Below the pieces are notes generated by a model. That model saw nothing but the letters and a program-made list of their open reading frames with translations, made no database searches and was not told the DNA's origin. From the NCBI GenBank assembly GCA_021792015.1, contig JAJYVM010000014.1:1-19398 (forward strand): DNA of 19,398 nucleotides, written 5' to 3'. Source of the DNA: Bacillota bacterium. Lineage in GTDB: Bacteria > Bacillota > Sulfobacillia > RBS10-35 > JAJYVM01. Below are positions 7,248 to 14,255 of the stretch, in pieces. Each line of letters begins with the position of its first letter. The stretch's first letter is position 1. Made by a program: the position numbers and the translations under genes.

Positions 7248-8255
7248 TCAGATTCCGGCCGCGGCCGGCTTCTCGAGCCGGGCGGCGATGCGTTGAACGA
7301 CACCCTGGCCGACGACCCGCGCCGCCACCAGGATCCCGTTCTTGATGGCGCGCGAATCCGAGCTGCCGTGGCACTTGATCGAGACGCCGTTGACGCCCAG
7401 GAACGGCGCGCCGCCGTACTCGGAGTAATCCATGCGCTTGCGCAGGCCCCGCAGCGTGTTCTGGGCCAGGAAGGCGCCGAGCAGCGTGCGGAAGCCCGAG
7501 TGGCGCAGCTCGCGGCCCAGCACGCGGGAGATGCCGGAGCCGTACCCCTCGAGGGTCTTGATCACAATGTTGCCGACGAAGCCGTCGGTGACGACCACGT
7601 CCACCGGGTGCTCGAAGAGGTCGCGCCCCTCGACGTTGCCGACGAAGTTCAGGTCGCTCTGGCTGAGGAGGGCATACGCCTCGCGGCTGACCTCGTTGCC
7701 CTTGCCCTCCTCGGTGCCCACGTTGAGCAGACCGACCCGCGGCCGCTCGATCCCGCGCACCAGCTCGGCGTAGATGCTGCCCATCACGGCGAACTCGTAG
7801 AGGTTGCGTCCCGAGGCGTCCATGTGCGCGCCAAGGTCCAGGAGGAGGAACCCTTCACCGTCGACGGTCGGCAGAAAGGAGGTCATGGCCGGGCGGTCGA
7901 CCCCCGGCGCCCGCCCGAACGTCAGCAGCGTTCCGACCATCAGGGCACCCGTGTTCCCGCAGGAGACGAAGGCCTCGGCCGCGCCCTCGCGCACGGCCCG
8001 CAGCCCGACGGCCATGGTCGAGTCGCGCTTGCTGCGGAAGGCCAGTGCCGGCGACTCGTCGGGCGCGATGGCCTCGCTGGCGGGGAGAAATCCGACCCCG
8101 GCCGGCGGATTCGGCGGGAGCTCGGCTCGCAGGCGGTCCTCAGGGCCGCACAGGAGCACCTCCAGGCCCGCCTGCTCCCGCACGGCGGCGCAGGCGCCGG
8201 CCACCGTGGCGGCCGGGGCCCGATCGCCGCCCATCGCGTCCAGCACGACCTTCAT
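7248..8255 (-). CDS. plsX: phosphate acyltransferase PlsX
   Basis: PlsX converts acyl-ACP and phosphate to acyl-phosphate, the donor used by PlsY in phosphatidic acid synthesis; it acts peripherally at the membrane. The 335-residue protein has the full set of family blocks: DAMGGDRAP at 6-14, SCGNTGALM at 98-106, LLNVGTEEGKG at 176-186, VVTDGFVGN at 221-229 and a C-terminal HGSSDSRAIKNGI region. Its ATG at 8253-8255 overlaps the fapR stop (ATGA) and is preceded by GGAGGTCGCGCA, a good ribosome site. fapR-plsX order is standard in Firmicutes. Confidence 0.97.
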   Translation of the reverse strand: MKVVLDAMGGDRAPAATVAGACAAVREQAGLEVLLCGPEDRLRAELPPNPPAGVGFLPASEAIAPDESPALAFRSKRDSTMAVGLRAVREGAAEAFVSCGNTGALMVGTLLTFGRAPGVDRPAMTSFLPTVDGEGFLLLDLGAHMDASGRNLYEFAVMGSIYAELVRGIERPRVGLLNVGTEEGKGNEVSREAYALLSQSDLNFVGNVEGRDLFEHPVDVVVTDGFVGNIVIKTLEGYGSGISRVLGRELRHSGFRTLLGAFLAQNTLRGLRKRMDYSEYGGAPFLGVNGVSIKCHGSSDSRAIKNGILVAARVVGQGVVQRIAARLEKPAAAGI

Positions 8256-8866
8256 TGCGCGACCTCCGTCCCCGTGACCACGAATTTAGCCCGGCAGACC
8301 GTCTCGTCGCCCGCCTGGGACACGACGAGCACCACCAGGGCGCCGTCCTGCCGCCGCCGGAGGACCTCGGCCTTGGCGAGCAGACGCTCGCCCGCGCGCA
8401 CGGGACGCTTGAACTTGACGTTCACCAGCTCGACGGAGGCGCCGGCCGCCTCGGCCAGGGCGAGCGCCGCCGTCTCCGCCTGGCCGTACACCAGCTGGCC
8501 GGGGAGCAGGCCCGTGCGCTCAAAGCCCATCTCCGGCGTGGTCCGCAGGAACGAGAGCGCGCGCACGCCGATCTCCAGATCGACGATGCTGCCCACGATC
8601 TCATCGCTGCGCAGCGAGCGGATCAGGGGCACGTTCCGACGAGCCACCGCCTGGAGGCGCTGGCGCAGCTCGGGGATGCCCAGGGTCAGGCGATCGAGGC
8701 GCACCGTCGGCACGCTCACCCCGAAACGGGCGGCCAGCGCCTCGTCGGTCAGGAAGGGATCCTCCGCCAGGGCGTCGGCGACAGCCCGCTGGCGCGCCTG
8801 ACGGCCGCTGCGCGGGGCTGCCGGTGATGGTTGTGACCAGGTCATACGACCATGTCCAAGGCCCAT
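8252..8866 (-). CDS. fapR: FapR, malonyl-CoA-responsive repressor of lipid synthesis genes
   Basis: FapR represses fatty-acid and phospholipid genes and is released by malonyl-CoA or malonyl-ACP. The 204-residue protein has a DeoR-like helix-turn-helix (about 38-60, FLTDEALAARFGVSVPTVRL), a linker helix (IPELRQRLQAVA, 64-75) and a C-terminal hot-dog effector domain (about 88-197). The order and spacing match B. subtilis FapR. Two starts are possible. The ATG at 8864-8866 lies only eight bases after a perfect TATAAT, so its message would be leaderless or nearly so. The ATG at 8843-8845 would leave a leader of about 22 bases with only a weak ribosome site. The residues before about 20 are not conserved in the family. 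As first gene of the lipid operon it probably controls its own transcription through the palindrome at 8834-8844. Confidence 0.93.
   Translation of the reverse strand: MGLGHGRMTWSQPSPAAPRSGRQARQRAVADALAEDPFLTDEALAARFGVSVPTVRLDRLTLGIPELRQRLQAVARRNVPLIRSLRSDEIVGSIVDLEIGVRALSFLRTTPEMGFERTGLLPGQLVYGQAETAALALAEAAGASVELVNVKFKRPVRAGERLLAKAEVLRRRQDGALVVLVVSQAGDETVCRAKFVVTGTEVAQ
8834..8844. promoter_or_regulatory. candidate FapR operator
   Basis: TGACC-T-GGTCA is a perfect inverted repeat on the minus strand around a central T, about 23-33 bases into the predicted fapR transcript. It sits in the same centre as the known FapR site (TTAGTACCTAGTCTTAA in B. subtilis); aligned over 17 bases I count 11 identities, including ACCT and GTC. 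The resemblance and location suggest autoregulation by roadblock. The DNA-binding specificity of this FapR is unknown. Confidence 0.4.
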
Positions 8867-8874
8867 TGCGCCAG

Positions 8875-8903
8875 ATTATACGTGCCCCCTGAGGCGGAGG
8901 CAA
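8875..8903 (-). promoter_or_regulatory. sigma-A promoter of the fapR-fab operon
   Basis: On the minus strand TTGCCT (8903-8898), a 17-base spacer and a perfect TATAAT (8880-8875) form a good housekeeping promoter. The predicted start falls at 8869-8866, at or immediately before the first fapR ATG. No other comparably good promoter was noticed before rnc, so it probably drives the whole lipid cluster. Confidence 0.75.
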
Positions 8904-8972
8904 GCGTGGTGATGCGGGGATCGCCGCTTTGCCCCGGATGCGGTACCTTACGAGGCGGAGGCACACAACGAC

Positions 8973-10169
8973 GTGACGAGCCAGGCGCCCGCCCCCGCCT
9001 CGGAGGGCCAGCCGGAGTACGGGCTGATCGCCGTCGCGGCCACGGGTCACTTCTTAAACGATGCGATGGGCAACGTCTACCCGGTGCTCATCCCCCTCAT
9101 GATGACGCCGCTGCACCTCACCCTGGTGGCGGCCGCCCTGGTCACGACGGCCAACCGCATGAGCCAGTCGTTGCTGCAGCCGTTCATCGGCCGCTTCACC
9201 GACCGCGGCAGCCGCCTCAGCCTGGTGCTGCCGGCCGCCCTCGGCATCGGCGCCGTGACCACGGGCCTTCTGCCATTCACAGGCACGGCGTGGCTGTTTC
9301 TGGCCCTGACCCTCGTGGCCGGGGCCGCCAACGCGGCCTTTCACCCGCCGGCGCTCACGTGGGTGCGGTCCATCGGCGGCACCCGCCGTGGGCGCAGCAC
9401 CTCGCTCTTTCTGGTCGCCGGCAACCTGGGGCGCGCGGTCGCCCCCCTGGTGCTCGGCGCGCTGGCCATCGGGCTCGGCGCCGCGTCCATCGCCTGGCTG
9501 TCGCTGCCGGCCCTGCTGCTCGCCTTCTGGTACCTGAGGCGCCTGCGCGCCTACCGTGTGGGTGTGGCGGGCGGTGGTGGCGGCGGCGAGGAGATGCCCG
9601 CCTTCGGCCTGATCCGGCGTCGCTTCGGCGATACCGTGTCGCTGCTGGCCATGACGTCCGCCCGCGCCACCCTGGTCAACGCGATCATCGTGCTGGTGCC
9701 CATCGCGTACAGGGTGGCGGGCGAGCCGATCTACCTCGGCGCCGCCGTCGTCGGCGTGCTGCTGCTGGCGGGAAGCTTCGGCAACGTCGCCGGCGGAACG
9801 CTGTCCGACCTGATGCCGCGGCAGTGGGTCGTCGTCGTGGGGGCGCTGGCCTCGGTCGCCGCCCTCGTCGGCTTCCTCCTCACGCATGGCGTCGCTTCGC
9901 TCGTCTTCGTTGCCCTGACCGGGCTCTTCGGCATGAGCACCACCTCCGTGACGATGGTTATCGGGCAGGAGATCTTCCCGGAGAGCGTGGGCATGGCCTC
10001 GGGCATCGCCCTCGGGCTGGGCAACGCGGTCGCCGCCGCGCTCGTGGCCCTGCTGTCGGTCCTGGCCGGCGTCACGTCCGTCACGGTGGCCCTGCTGGTG
10101 GCCGGCGCCATCGCCCTGCTCGCGGTGCCGGCGGCCGTTCGCCACCGGCGGGCGGCGGCCCAGGCCTAG
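8973..10169 (+). CDS. MFS transporter, fosmidomycin-resistance (Fsr) type
   Basis: This 398-residue hydrophobic protein looks like a 12-helix major facilitator exporter in the inner membrane. HFLNDAMGN (26-34) in the first helix resembles the Fsr family. FIGRFTDRGSR (71-81) is the MFS motif A loop between helices 2 and 3. AFHPPA (122-127) and GNLGRAVAPL (150-159) are also typical. A cytoplasmic loop with a glycine run (about 190-218) separates the two halves, and GGTLSDLMPR is the motif A echo in the second half. The GTG at 8973-8975 is preceded by GGAGG with an 11-base spacer, somewhat long. It is divergent from fapR and ends convergent to the hydrolase gene. The substrate cannot be told from sequence; fosmidomycin resistance is only the name of the family. 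Confidence 0.85.
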   Translation: MTSQAPAPASEGQPEYGLIAVAATGHFLNDAMGNVYPVLIPLMMTPLHLTLVAAALVTTANRMSQSLLQPFIGRFTDRGSRLSLVLPAALGIGAVTTGLLPFTGTAWLFLALTLVAGAANAAFHPPALTWVRSIGGTRRGRSTSLFLVAGNLGRAVAPLVLGALAIGLGAASIAWLSLPALLLAFWYLRRLRAYRVGVAGGGGGGEEMPAFGLIRRRFGDTVSLLAMTSARATLVNAIIVLVPIAYRVAGEPIYLGAAVVGVLLLAGSFGNVAGGTLSDLMPRQWVVVVGALASVAALVGFLLTHGVASLVFVALTGLFGMSTTSVTMVIGQEIFPESVGMASGIALGLGNAVAAALVALLSVLAGVTSVTVALLVAGAIALLAVPAAVRHRRAAAQA

Positions 10170-10284
10170 CCTAGGCGTTGCGGCGTACCCCCGCGCCGGT
10201 GGCCGAATGGCGCGGCTCGCCGCGTCAGGAGGACGGCCATCCGCTCGGGACGATGCAGGTGGAGCGGGGCGCAGACCTTGATGC

Positions 10285-10311
10285 GCGCCGCGACAGCACC
10301 GAGCGCGGCGC
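10285..10311. terminator. candidate bidirectional hairpin between convergent genes
   Basis: A perfect 8-bp inverted repeat (GCGCCGCG / CGCGGCGC) with an 11-base loop lies in the 211-base gap between the plus-strand MFS gene and the minus-strand hydrolase. There is no T-tract on either side. Nothing else is recognisable in the gap. Confidence 0.4.
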
Positions 10312-10380
10312 CTGTGCGCGGCCCGCAGCGCCTTCCGCGATGGCCCGGATGGCCAACGTGGAACGGACTGGAACCCGGGC

Positions 10381-12183
10381 TCAGGCGGGGGCGGCGATCC
10401 GGTCGAACCGCCGCAGGCAGGCCGCCACGACCGCCTCGACGTCCTCGGCGAGGACGAGGCGATCCGCCACCAGCGCATCCGTGGCCCGGCGCACCCGCGC
10501 CTCGTAGTCGCCCCGGTCGCGGTAGCGCTCCTCCAGCGCGGGTCGGGGATCCCCCGCCTCCAGGCGCTCCGCCCGGGTGCGGGCAAAGGGCAGGCGGCTT
10601 CCCAGGTAGAGCGCCAGCACGCCGGTCGTGGCCGCGTTCCAGCCCGTGATCGTCGCCACGGGGACGGACAGGTCCGGCAGGCGCAGCCCGCCCACCTCGT
10701 TGCCGTCCGCGTCGACCGCGCCCACCCACACGGGCAGTGGCGCGCCGAGCGCCACCGGGTAGCGGGCGATGCCGGCGTCGGCATCTGGCCCGAGGTCCAC
10801 CTCGAACAGCCGGGTCAGGATGGACGGCCGAGCGAACCCCGGCACACGGCCGAGGGTCTCCCACACCGCATCCCGCGGCGCCGCCGTGCCGTCGGCCACG
10901 CGGGGGACGCGGCTTGCGGGCGGCGCGACGCCGTCGCGCACCCATCCGTCGAGGTTGATGAAGGCGGCCCGGAGCAGGGGCGCAACCACGAGGTCGTTGC
11001 CGGGGTTGCGGACGGGCGCGGCACCCGGCAGCTGGCCCGCGCCGCCGAGATGATCGCCGGCGCAGAGGAGGTAGCTGCGGACGTCGGGGTCCTCCGCCAC
11101 GTCGGCACCGCCCGCGATATGACCCAGGGCGGCATCGCCCCGCCAATACTCCCACGCCGAGTTGGTGAGGATGACCTTCGCCAGCCCGCCGCGGCGGCGC
11201 TGCTCGGCCAGCAGACCCGCCGCATCGAACGGGGGCAGGTCGCAAAAGCCCGGGGCGCTGCTGACCGAGGCCTGGCCGTAGCGGGCGTTGAACTCGCCGC
11301 GCCGGGCGCCGGCCACGTGGGCGTGGACGCCGTCGAAGACCCGGCGCCCGCCCTCGTCGACGTTCAGCCCGTGAAAGAGGAACTGGCGCAGGAAGCGCCC
11401 CGACTGCGAGACCCCGAAGGCGTGGGCCCGGTCGTGGCCCCGCGCCCGCAGGTGCGCCACCGCGTCGCGTGCGGCCAGCAGGCCGAGGCCGGCCACCGGG
11501 CAATGATCGGTGCGGTAAATGACCTCGTACGTCGACGTCGGGCTGAAGCCGCCATCCAGGGACACGCTGCCCGGCGTGGGGAAGCGCCAGTCCCCGCGCG
11601 GGAGCAGCGTGCGCCGGCCCGTCGCCGGGTCGCGCGCATACATCGCGGCGTCAGACTGGGCGAGGTCGGCGACCGGGTAGACCGCCCGGCCGGCGCGCCC
11701 CGGCAGGTCGCGGTCCAGCGGGTGTTCGGCGCAGGGCCGGGGCGGGCTGAACTCGACGCGCACGGAGCCGCCGCCGGCGACCTCGGGCACCGTCAGGCCG
11801 AGCTGGCCCGATCCGCGCTCGATGTCCCACTGCCAGCCACACCAGGCCACGGTCCAGCCGCGGCGGAGCAGAAAGCCGTCGCCCGCCGGCAGCTCGTACG
11901 GCAGGCGCCAGCCGCCGCGGTTCGGGATCTCGACGACCAGGCCGCCGTTGCCCGCTCCAGGAGACTTCGGACGGAGCACCTGCAGATCGCCGGCGAAGGC
12001 GACGCATCCGTCGGGGCCGCGGGGCGCGGCCGCGAGGTCGGTGATGGCGGCGTTGGCCGGGTCGTCGGGGTCGACGGCGTAGCGGACGGTGCAGCGCACC
12101 ATCTCGTAGGCGCCCGGCTCGCCCCACGGGCGGCCGCCGGCGTACGGCTCCACCGACTGCACGACGAGATCGCGCAGCGCCAT
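10381..12183 (-). CDS. alpha/beta hydrolase domain-containing protein (PF20091-like)
   Basis: The protein has 600 residues and resembles the large alpha/beta-hydrolase-domain family often annotated only as alpha/beta hydrolase domain-containing protein. Recognisable blocks are an N-terminal domain with SVEPYAGGRPWGEPGAYE, the pair AVDPDDPAN and AAITDLA, a YRTDHCPVAGLG strand (about 222-233), the probable nucleophile elbow GVSQSGR (257-263) and HVAGARRGEFNARYG after it. The elbow reads GxSxS rather than GxSxG, which I believe is normal for this family. No signal peptide is evident, so it is probably cytoplasmic. The ATG at 12181-12183 is used because MALRDLVVQSVEPY is the expected family start. 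A GTG at 12205-12207 would add eight residues, and GGAAGGGG upstream serves neither start ideally. The substrate is unknown. It lies downstream of ribU but beyond a strong hairpin. Confidence 0.85.
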   Translation of the reverse strand: MALRDLVVQSVEPYAGGRPWGEPGAYEMVRCTVRYAVDPDDPANAAITDLAAAPRGPDGCVAFAGDLQVLRPKSPGAGNGGLVVEIPNRGGWRLPYELPAGDGFLLRRGWTVAWCGWQWDIERGSGQLGLTVPEVAGGGSVRVEFSPPRPCAEHPLDRDLPGRAGRAVYPVADLAQSDAAMYARDPATGRRTLLPRGDWRFPTPGSVSLDGGFSPTSTYEVIYRTDHCPVAGLGLLAARDAVAHLRARGHDRAHAFGVSQSGRFLRQFLFHGLNVDEGGRRVFDGVHAHVAGARRGEFNARYGQASVSSAPGFCDLPPFDAAGLLAEQRRRGGLAKVILTNSAWEYWRGDAALGHIAGGADVAEDPDVRSYLLCAGDHLGGAGQLPGAAPVRNPGNDLVVAPLLRAAFINLDGWVRDGVAPPASRVPRVADGTAAPRDAVWETLGRVPGFARPSILTRLFEVDLGPDADAGIARYPVALGAPLPVWVGAVDADGNEVGGLRLPDLSVPVATITGWNAATTGVLALYLGSRLPFARTRAERLEAGDPRPALEERYRDRGDYEARVRRATDALVADRLVLAEDVEAVVAACLRRFDRIAAPA

Positions 12184-12246
12184 GCTGAGGGCCACCCCTT
12201 CCGCCACGGGTCCGCACCCCGGCCACCGGACCCGGGAACCGCGTGC

Positions 12247-12269
12247 GGCGCGCGCGGATCGCGCGCGCC
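12247..12269 (-). terminator. hairpin terminator after ribU
   Basis: A perfect 10-bp stem (GGCGCGCGCG / CGCGCGCGCC) with a GAT/ATC triloop begins six bases beyond the ribU stop. The stem is very stable but no U-tract follows, so whether it stops RNA polymerase is inferred. Confidence 0.5.
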
Positions 12270-12274
12270 CCCAA

Positions 12275-12850
12275 TCACCGCGCTTCGTCCTGCAGGCGCA
12301 CGGCGACGGGCTGCCAGTGGAACACCGTGCGCACGCGCTTATACAGCGCGAACGTCACGATCGAGGTCAGGCATACCTTCACCACGTTGAACGGAAGGAT
12401 CGCCGTCATCAGCGTCGCGTGGATGGCCGCCGGCGGAATGCCGTAGGCGCGCAAGAGGAAGAGGCCGTTGGCGGCGAACATCACGGCGTTCATCACCACG
12501 GCGCCGAGGATCAGCGAGGCGACGGCGCCCGTCTTGGTGTGCCAGGCGCGGTAGAGGAGGGCGGCCGGCACCACCCACGCGACGCCGGCCAGCATGTTCG
12601 CGGCCATGCCGACCAGCGTCGGGTTCCTGCCGCTGATGAAGAAGAGGAACTCCTTGCCGAGCTCGACGGCCACCCCGGCGGCCGGGCCCAGCGCGAAGGC
12701 CGTCACCAGGGCCGGGAAGTCGCCGAGGTCGTACTTCAGGTACGGCGGCATGAAGGGAATGCTGATCTCCAGGAACATGAGGACGAAGGCGATCGCGATC
12801 ATGAAGCCGGTCCAGACGACGTAGCGCACGCGGGAATTGGAGCTTGCCAT
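12275..12850 (-). CDS. ribU: riboflavin ECF transporter substrate-binding protein RibU
   Basis: RibU is the membrane S-component that binds riboflavin and works with the shared EcfA/EcfA'/EcfT energising module, which is not in this window. The 191-residue protein is mostly hydrophobic, with about six membrane segments. It carries family hallmarks PPYLKYDLGDFPALV (about 35-49), an FALGP turn, and FNVVKVCLTSIVTFALYKRV near the end (154-173). The ATG at 12848-12850 is chosen because it follows a G-run ribosome site at the right distance and because the riboswitch leader ends just before it; a longer in-frame start would run back through that leader. Expression should be shut off by FMN through the upstream riboswitch. 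The hydrolase gene follows 91 bases downstream. Confidence 0.94.
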   Translation of the reverse strand: MASSNSRVRYVVWTGFMIAIAFVLMFLEISIPFMPPYLKYDLGDFPALVTAFALGPAAGVAVELGKEFLFFISGRNPTLVGMAANMLAGVAWVVPAALLYRAWHTKTGAVASLILGAVVMNAVMFAANGLFLLRAYGIPPAAIHATLMTAILPFNVVKVCLTSIVTFALYKRVRTVFHWQPVAVRLQDEAR

Positions 12851-12851
12851 T

Positions 12852-12920
12852 GGCGCGCACCCCCCTGCAGCATGCGAAGCGCCCCGGCGGCCACCGGGGC
12901 GCAGGGCACGCTGGCGCGCC
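12852..12920 (-). promoter_or_regulatory. riboswitch expression platform (likely Shine-Dalgarno sequestration)
   Basis: Three nested pairings are possible in the leader between the aptamer and ribU. A 9-bp hairpin GCGCCCCGG/CCGGGGCGC lies at 12879-12902. CCCTGC (12906-12901) can pair with GCAGGG (12868-12863), overlapping that hairpin by two bases. GGCGCGC (12920-12914) can pair with GCGCGCC (12858-12852), right next to the start codon. The second and third would bury the G-run ribosome site. The 9-bp hairpin alone could be read as a terminator, but it lacks a U-tract. I favour translational control. Confidence 0.5.
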
Positions 12921-12929
12921 CGCACCCGG

Positions 12930-13167
12930 TATGCCTTCTCCCATCCGGACTTTACCGTCGGCGCCGGAGTTGCACCGGCTCATGCCGCCGCACGCGGAGC
13001 CTCGTTGCGCGCCCGGCCGCTGCCGGACGGATGCCGCACCGAGGTCACGGGCCTTGGCTCGCGGGCTTTACCGCCGATCGGGAATTGGCGCCCCATGTTC
13101 CCCGCCGATGCGCCGTCATCGCGCATGTCGGCGGGCGGCGGGCGCCTCACCCTGCCCCGAAGGCACC
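12930..13167 (-). ncRNA. FMN riboswitch (RFN element) upstream of ribU
   Basis: On the minus strand the hallmark segments appear in order: GCCTTCGGGGCAGGGTGA (13164-13147), AATTCCCGATCGGCGG, GTAAAGCCCGCGAGCC, CCCGTGACC, GCCGGTGCAACTCCGGC, CCGACGG and GTAAAGTCCGGATGGGAG. P1 closes by pairing GCCTTC (13164-13159) with GAAGGC (12938-12933). FMN binding is expected to repress ribU. The element is about 235 nt, longer than the usual 130-150, for two reasons: a 60-nt insertion in the P2 loop at 13087-13146 and a variable arm of about 60 nt after GTGACC. All core FMN-contacting segments that I can recognise remain intact. Confidence 0.96.
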
Positions 13168-13180
13168 TCGTTCTGACATC

Positions 13181-13209
13181 AGCGTACGGGAGGGTCCGGC
13201 GCGCGTCAA
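13181..13209 (-). promoter_or_regulatory. candidate sigma-A promoter for ribU
   Basis: On the minus strand TTGACG (13209-13204), a 17-base spacer and TACGCT (13186-13181) lie just before the riboswitch. The predicted start near 13174 would begin the transcript about ten bases ahead of P1, as expected. The -10 box is only a partial match. Confidence 0.5.
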
Positions 13210-13228
13210 CCGGCCGGGCGGCCGGTTG
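13207..13228. repeat. perfect inverted repeat at the ribU promoter
   Basis: CAACCGGCC and GGCCGGTTG form a perfect 9-bp inverted repeat around a 4-base centre, overlapping the first three bases of the proposed ribU -35 box. It could be a protein operator or a hairpin. No transcript is known to end here, so a terminator is less likely. From 13229 to 13496 I see no gene, and only weak promoter-like words before the HAD gene. Confidence 0.5.
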
Positions 13229-13496
13229 CTGATGGTCAGCGATGATGTCCGCCCCAACGGTTCAGTGAATTTGTCCGCCGCCCGCGGCGCTGAGCGACTG
13301 GGCGCAGATCCGACTCAGGATCCCGGCGTCCGTGGCTAGATCACCTGGGGATCACCTGGCCGAGCGTGGCGCGCATGGGCGCGGCGCTGGCAACCCCGGC
13401 GCGCGCGCGCACATATTCGCCAAACCTTCACATACCCTTGGCGGGGCCATCGCGAAAGGGCCAGATTCCGGGTCTAAAGTGGCGTGCGGGAGGTCG

Positions 13497-14207
13497 GTGG
13501 CGATCCGGACCAGGGGCGTTGTGCTATTCGACATGGGCGACACGCTGATTCACGGCGACCGCGCGCGGCGTCTCGCGCTGCGGTTTGGCGTCGACCAGTC
13601 CGAGGCGGAGGCGGCGGTGCAGCGGGTCGACCGCTGGTTCATGGCCCGCGAGCGGCGGGCGTGGCACGACGGCGTGGGCGACTTCAGCCGGCGCTGGGCG
13701 GTCATGGTGACCGAGATCCTCGGCCTGCAGGCGGACGAGCGCGAGGTGGCCGAGTTCGCGCAGCCGGGCGAGCACGACTGGCGCCTGCACCCCGAGGCGG
13801 AGGCTGTCCTCGTCGAGCTCGCCGCGCGTGGCTACGCGTGCGGGCTGGTGTCCAACTGGAGCCTTGCGGGGCGCGGGCTGGCGGAGCGCCTGGGCCTGCA
13901 CCGCCACCTCCCGGTCATGGTCTTCTCCGCGGAGGTGGGCTGCGAGAAGCCGGCGCCCGAGATCTTCGCCCACGCGCTGCACCTGCTTGGCGCGGCGCCG
14001 CGCGATGCGCTCTACGTGGGCGACAACTACTGGGACGACGTCGTCGGCGCGCGGCGGGCCGGCATCCTGCCGCTGATCGTGGATCGCGTCGGGCGCCTGC
14101 CGCACCCGGGACACGGCGACGTCCCCCTGGTGCGGGACCTGCGGGGCGTGCTGGCGTGGACCGCGCCGCTCGTGCCGCCAGTGCGCGAGCTCGCGGTCGC
14201 CGACTGA
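13497..14207 (+). CDS. HAD-superfamily hydrolase
   Basis: The 236-residue protein has the haloacid-dehalogenase motifs in order. Motif I is VLFDMGDTL with nucleophile D12, motif II is GLVSNWS (S119), motif III is the lysine in CEKPAPEIF (K151), and motif IV is YVGDNYWDDVVGA (D176, then D180/D181). A helical cap of about 80 residues lies between motifs I and II, the C1 arrangement. In most HAD phosphatases the residue two after the nucleophile is Asp; here it is Gly14 and the following residue is Asp. This departs from the usual acid/base pattern, so plain phosphatase activity should not be assumed. The GTG at 13497 follows GGGAGG closely and gives a normal family start; 55 upstream in-frame codons look non-coding. 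The substrate is unknown. The gene stands alone and ends in a strong hairpin. Confidence 0.85.
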   Translation: MAIRTRGVVLFDMGDTLIHGDRARRLALRFGVDQSEAEAAVQRVDRWFMARERRAWHDGVGDFSRRWAVMVTEILGLQADEREVAEFAQPGEHDWRLHPEAEAVLVELAARGYACGLVSNWSLAGRGLAERLGLHRHLPVMVFSAEVGCEKPAPEIFAHALHLLGAAPRDALYVGDNYWDDVVGARRAGILPLIVDRVGRLPHPGHGDVPLVRDLRGVLAWTAPLVPPVRELAVAD

Positions 14208-14210
14208 CAG

Positions 14211-14255
14211 GGCAACGGGATGGCCGCGCCGCAACGGCGCCGCCATCCCGTTGCC
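14211..14255 (+). terminator. strong hairpin terminator after HAD gene
   Basis: A perfect 14-bp stem (GGCAACGGGATGGC at 14211-14224, GCCATCCCGTTGCC at 14242-14255) is topped, after one C/C mismatch, by a 6-bp stem GCGCCG/CGGCGC with a CAA loop. It begins three bases after the stop. There is no T-tract downstream. Confidence 0.7.

Noticed and set aside
8853..8881. Divergent promoter for the MFS gene sharing the fapR -10 region (TGTCCA, 17, TTATAC)
   Set aside because: Spacing fits but both boxes match the consensus poorly, and the similarity follows from the opposite-strand TATAAT.
10166..11503. 445-codon minus-strand frame within the hydrolase gene
   Set aside because: Shadow of the hydrolase in another frame; arginine/glycine-rich with no domain, and it also runs under the MFS end.
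12879..12902. 9-bp hairpin in the ribU leader as a classical intrinsic terminator
   Set aside because: No U-tract follows, and nearby sequences can sequester the ribosome site instead. Kept only as part of the expression platform.
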